DNA of 64,000 nucleotides from Yersinia alsatica (GTDB lineage Bacteria; Pseudomonadota; Gammaproteobacteria; Enterobacterales; Enterobacteriaceae): NCBI RefSeq assembly GCF_902170305.1, contig NZ_CABHWW010000033.1, positions 310,001 to 374,000 of the forward strand, read 5' to 3'. Shown piece by piece: positions 63,047 to 64,000 of this stretch (position 1 is its first letter; each line of letters starts with the position of its first letter). The notes under the pieces were generated by a model. It saw only the letters and a program-made list of their open reading frames with translations, ran no database searches and was not told where the DNA came from. The position numbers and the translations under genes were made by a program.

Positions 63047-63520
63047 CACAACAGTATCGATCTGGAAGCTGGCACGTTAACAGTGCGACGAAACTGGACT
63101 AGTGTGACACAGTACACTTTGCCAACAACAGAGGCTGGTACCGATCGTACTGTTTTTTTGATGGAGCCAGCGAAAGAGGCATTAAGAAAACAGCTGGCAT
63201 TAACGCGGCTAAAGCCCACTAGCAAAGTAAAAGTATTAATGCGGGAGCATGGAAAAAGCCGTATAGGCCTCTGCACTTTCGTGTTCGATCCAAAGATAAA
63301 TGCGAAAGGAAGTGGAGCTGGAGAACGTTTTACACCAACTGCTCTAGCTGATAGCTGGGATCGGGCCGTGAAACGGGCTAAACTGCGACATCGAAATACA
63401 TACCAATCGCGTCATACTTTCGCGTGTTGGTCATTATCCGCTGGAGCGAACCCTGCATTTATTGCAATGCAAATGGGACACACCTCGGCACAAATGCTGT
63501 TTAGCGTCTACGGTGATTGA
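63047..63520 (+). pseudogene. Truncated phage tyrosine integrase (C-terminal part)
   Basis: About 157 codons corresponding to the C-terminal catalytic half of a phage-type tyrosine recombinase. They run DLEAGTLTVRRN, TEAGTDRTVFLMEPAKEAL, then the conserved box YQSRHTFACWSLSAGANP, the MGHTSAQM segment and VYGD at the end. A stop codon at 63044 and the missing N-terminal half (family usually ~380-400 aa) show that it is a relic. The last codons may also lack the tyrosine helix end. It marks the right edge of the accessory interval, 126 bp before ettA. Confidence 0.85.
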
Positions 63521-63586
63521 ATGCCGAATCATAACGCTGACCAGCTTGCGTTGCTAAACGCAAAATTAGGTACTAATGCCCCATAC

Positions 63587-63611
63587 ATGCCCCACACCAA
63601 GAGTGGGGCAT
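63587..63611. terminator. Hairpin between the integrase relic and ettA
   Basis: A 9-bp perfect stem (atgccccac / gtggggcat, 7-nt loop). A partial copy, atgcccca, lies just before it. Possibly the end of the phage integrase message. Confidence 0.6.
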
Positions 63612-63645
63612 CATAAAAACCAGTTATAGCGAGGGTTAGCGCAAC

Positions 63646-64000
63646 GTGGCTCAATACGTCTATTCCATGCATCGCGTCGGCAAAGTAGTTCCGCCGAAAC
63701 GACATATTTTGAAAAACATCTCCTTAAGTTTCTTCCCTGGGGCCAAAATTGGTGTGCTGGGCCTTAACGGCTCAGGTAAATCGACCCTGTTGCGCATCAT
63801 GGCTGGCATCGATACCGACATTGAAGGTGAAGCTCGCCCGCAGCCAGGGATCAAAATTGGTTACCTGCCGCAGGAGCCTAAGCTAAATCTTGAGCAAACC
63901 GTGCGTGAGTCGGTTGAAGAAGCGGTGGGCGAAGTTAAACGCGCGCTGACCCGTTTGGATGAGGTTTATGCGCTGTATGCTGATCCTGATGCTGATTTCG
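63646..64000 (+). CDS. ettA: Energy-dependent translational throttle EttA (3' end cut off)
   Basis: ABC-F ATPase that binds the ribosomal E site and gates translation by ADP/ATP ratio. Only the first 118 codons are in the window. They start AQYVYSMHRVGKVVPPKRHI after a GTG start, with the first Walker A VLGLNGSGKSTLLRIM and GYLPQEPKLN, very close to E. coli EttA. GTG 63646 has GAGGGT about 9 bp upstream. In E. coli it neighbours slt. Confidence 0.96.
   Translation, partial: MAQYVYSMHRVGKVVPPKRHILKNISLSFFPGAKIGVLGLNGSGKSTLLRIMAGIDTDIEGEARPQPGIKIGYLPQEPKLNLEQTVRESVEEAVGEVKRALTRLDEVYALYADPDADF

Noticed and set aside
63047-63520. Functional integrase
   Set aside because: The N-terminal half is missing and a stop codon precedes the homologous part; treated as a relic.

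Overview
The window is chromosomal DNA of a gamma-proteobacterium of the order Enterobacterales. Protein sequences and gene order point to the genus Yersinia: the thr leader peptide, hmsCDE-type genes and the dispersed intergenic repeats all fit. The species cannot be fixed from the sequence alone. The backbone is the region around the E. coli 0/100-minute point, read in the opposite direction, from rapA through carAB, ileS, dnaKJ and thrABC to arcA, trpR, slt and ettA. Both window edges cut genes: rapA lacks its 5' part and ettA lacks its 3' part.

Layout. 0-5 kb: rapA, rluA, an AT-rich stretch of unknown content, and djlA. 5-12 kb: the envelope and housekeeping operon lptD-surA-pdxA-rsmA-apaG-apaH. 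12-15.5 kb: a secreted hypothetical protein, folA, the yjjPB exporter and a LysE-family exporter. 15.7-23 kb: carAB with ArgR boxes, then dapB. 21.8-27.5 kb: the ribF-ileS-lspA-fkpB-ispH cluster. 28-34 kb: rpsT, nhaR, nhaA and dnaKJ with a sigma-32 promoter. 34-41 kb: satP, a large AT-rich exported protein of unknown function, an MHS-family transporter, mog and talB. 41-47 kb: yaaA and the attenuated thrLABC operon. 48-54.5 kb: yjjY antisense to the arcA leader, arcA, creA without creBCD, rob, gpmB, yjjX, trpR with its operator, a tandem repeat array, and slt.

54.5-63.6 kb is accessory DNA lying between slt and ettA, which are neighbours in E. coli. It holds a P2-type cation ATPase with unusual ion-site residues and an hmsCDE (yfiRNB) cyclic-di-GMP module. 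It also has fragments of a phage portal protein and of a tyrosine integrase. Between these fragments lie a TetR regulator and a cysteine hydrolase that share a matching palindromic operator, and a small orphan gene of immunity-protein-like character.

The most unusual object is the 817-residue protein at 35.2-37.7 kb. It has a signal peptide, four beta/gamma-crystallin-like motifs, a long unrecognised middle and a C-terminal segment with GNAT acetyltransferase motifs. An exported acetyltransferase would have to meet acetyl-CoA inside another cell, so it is a candidate toxin or effector. Second are the twin operators of the TetR and hydrolase pair. Third is a 105-bp tandem repeat next to trpR that appears related to a dispersed repeat upstream of rluA.
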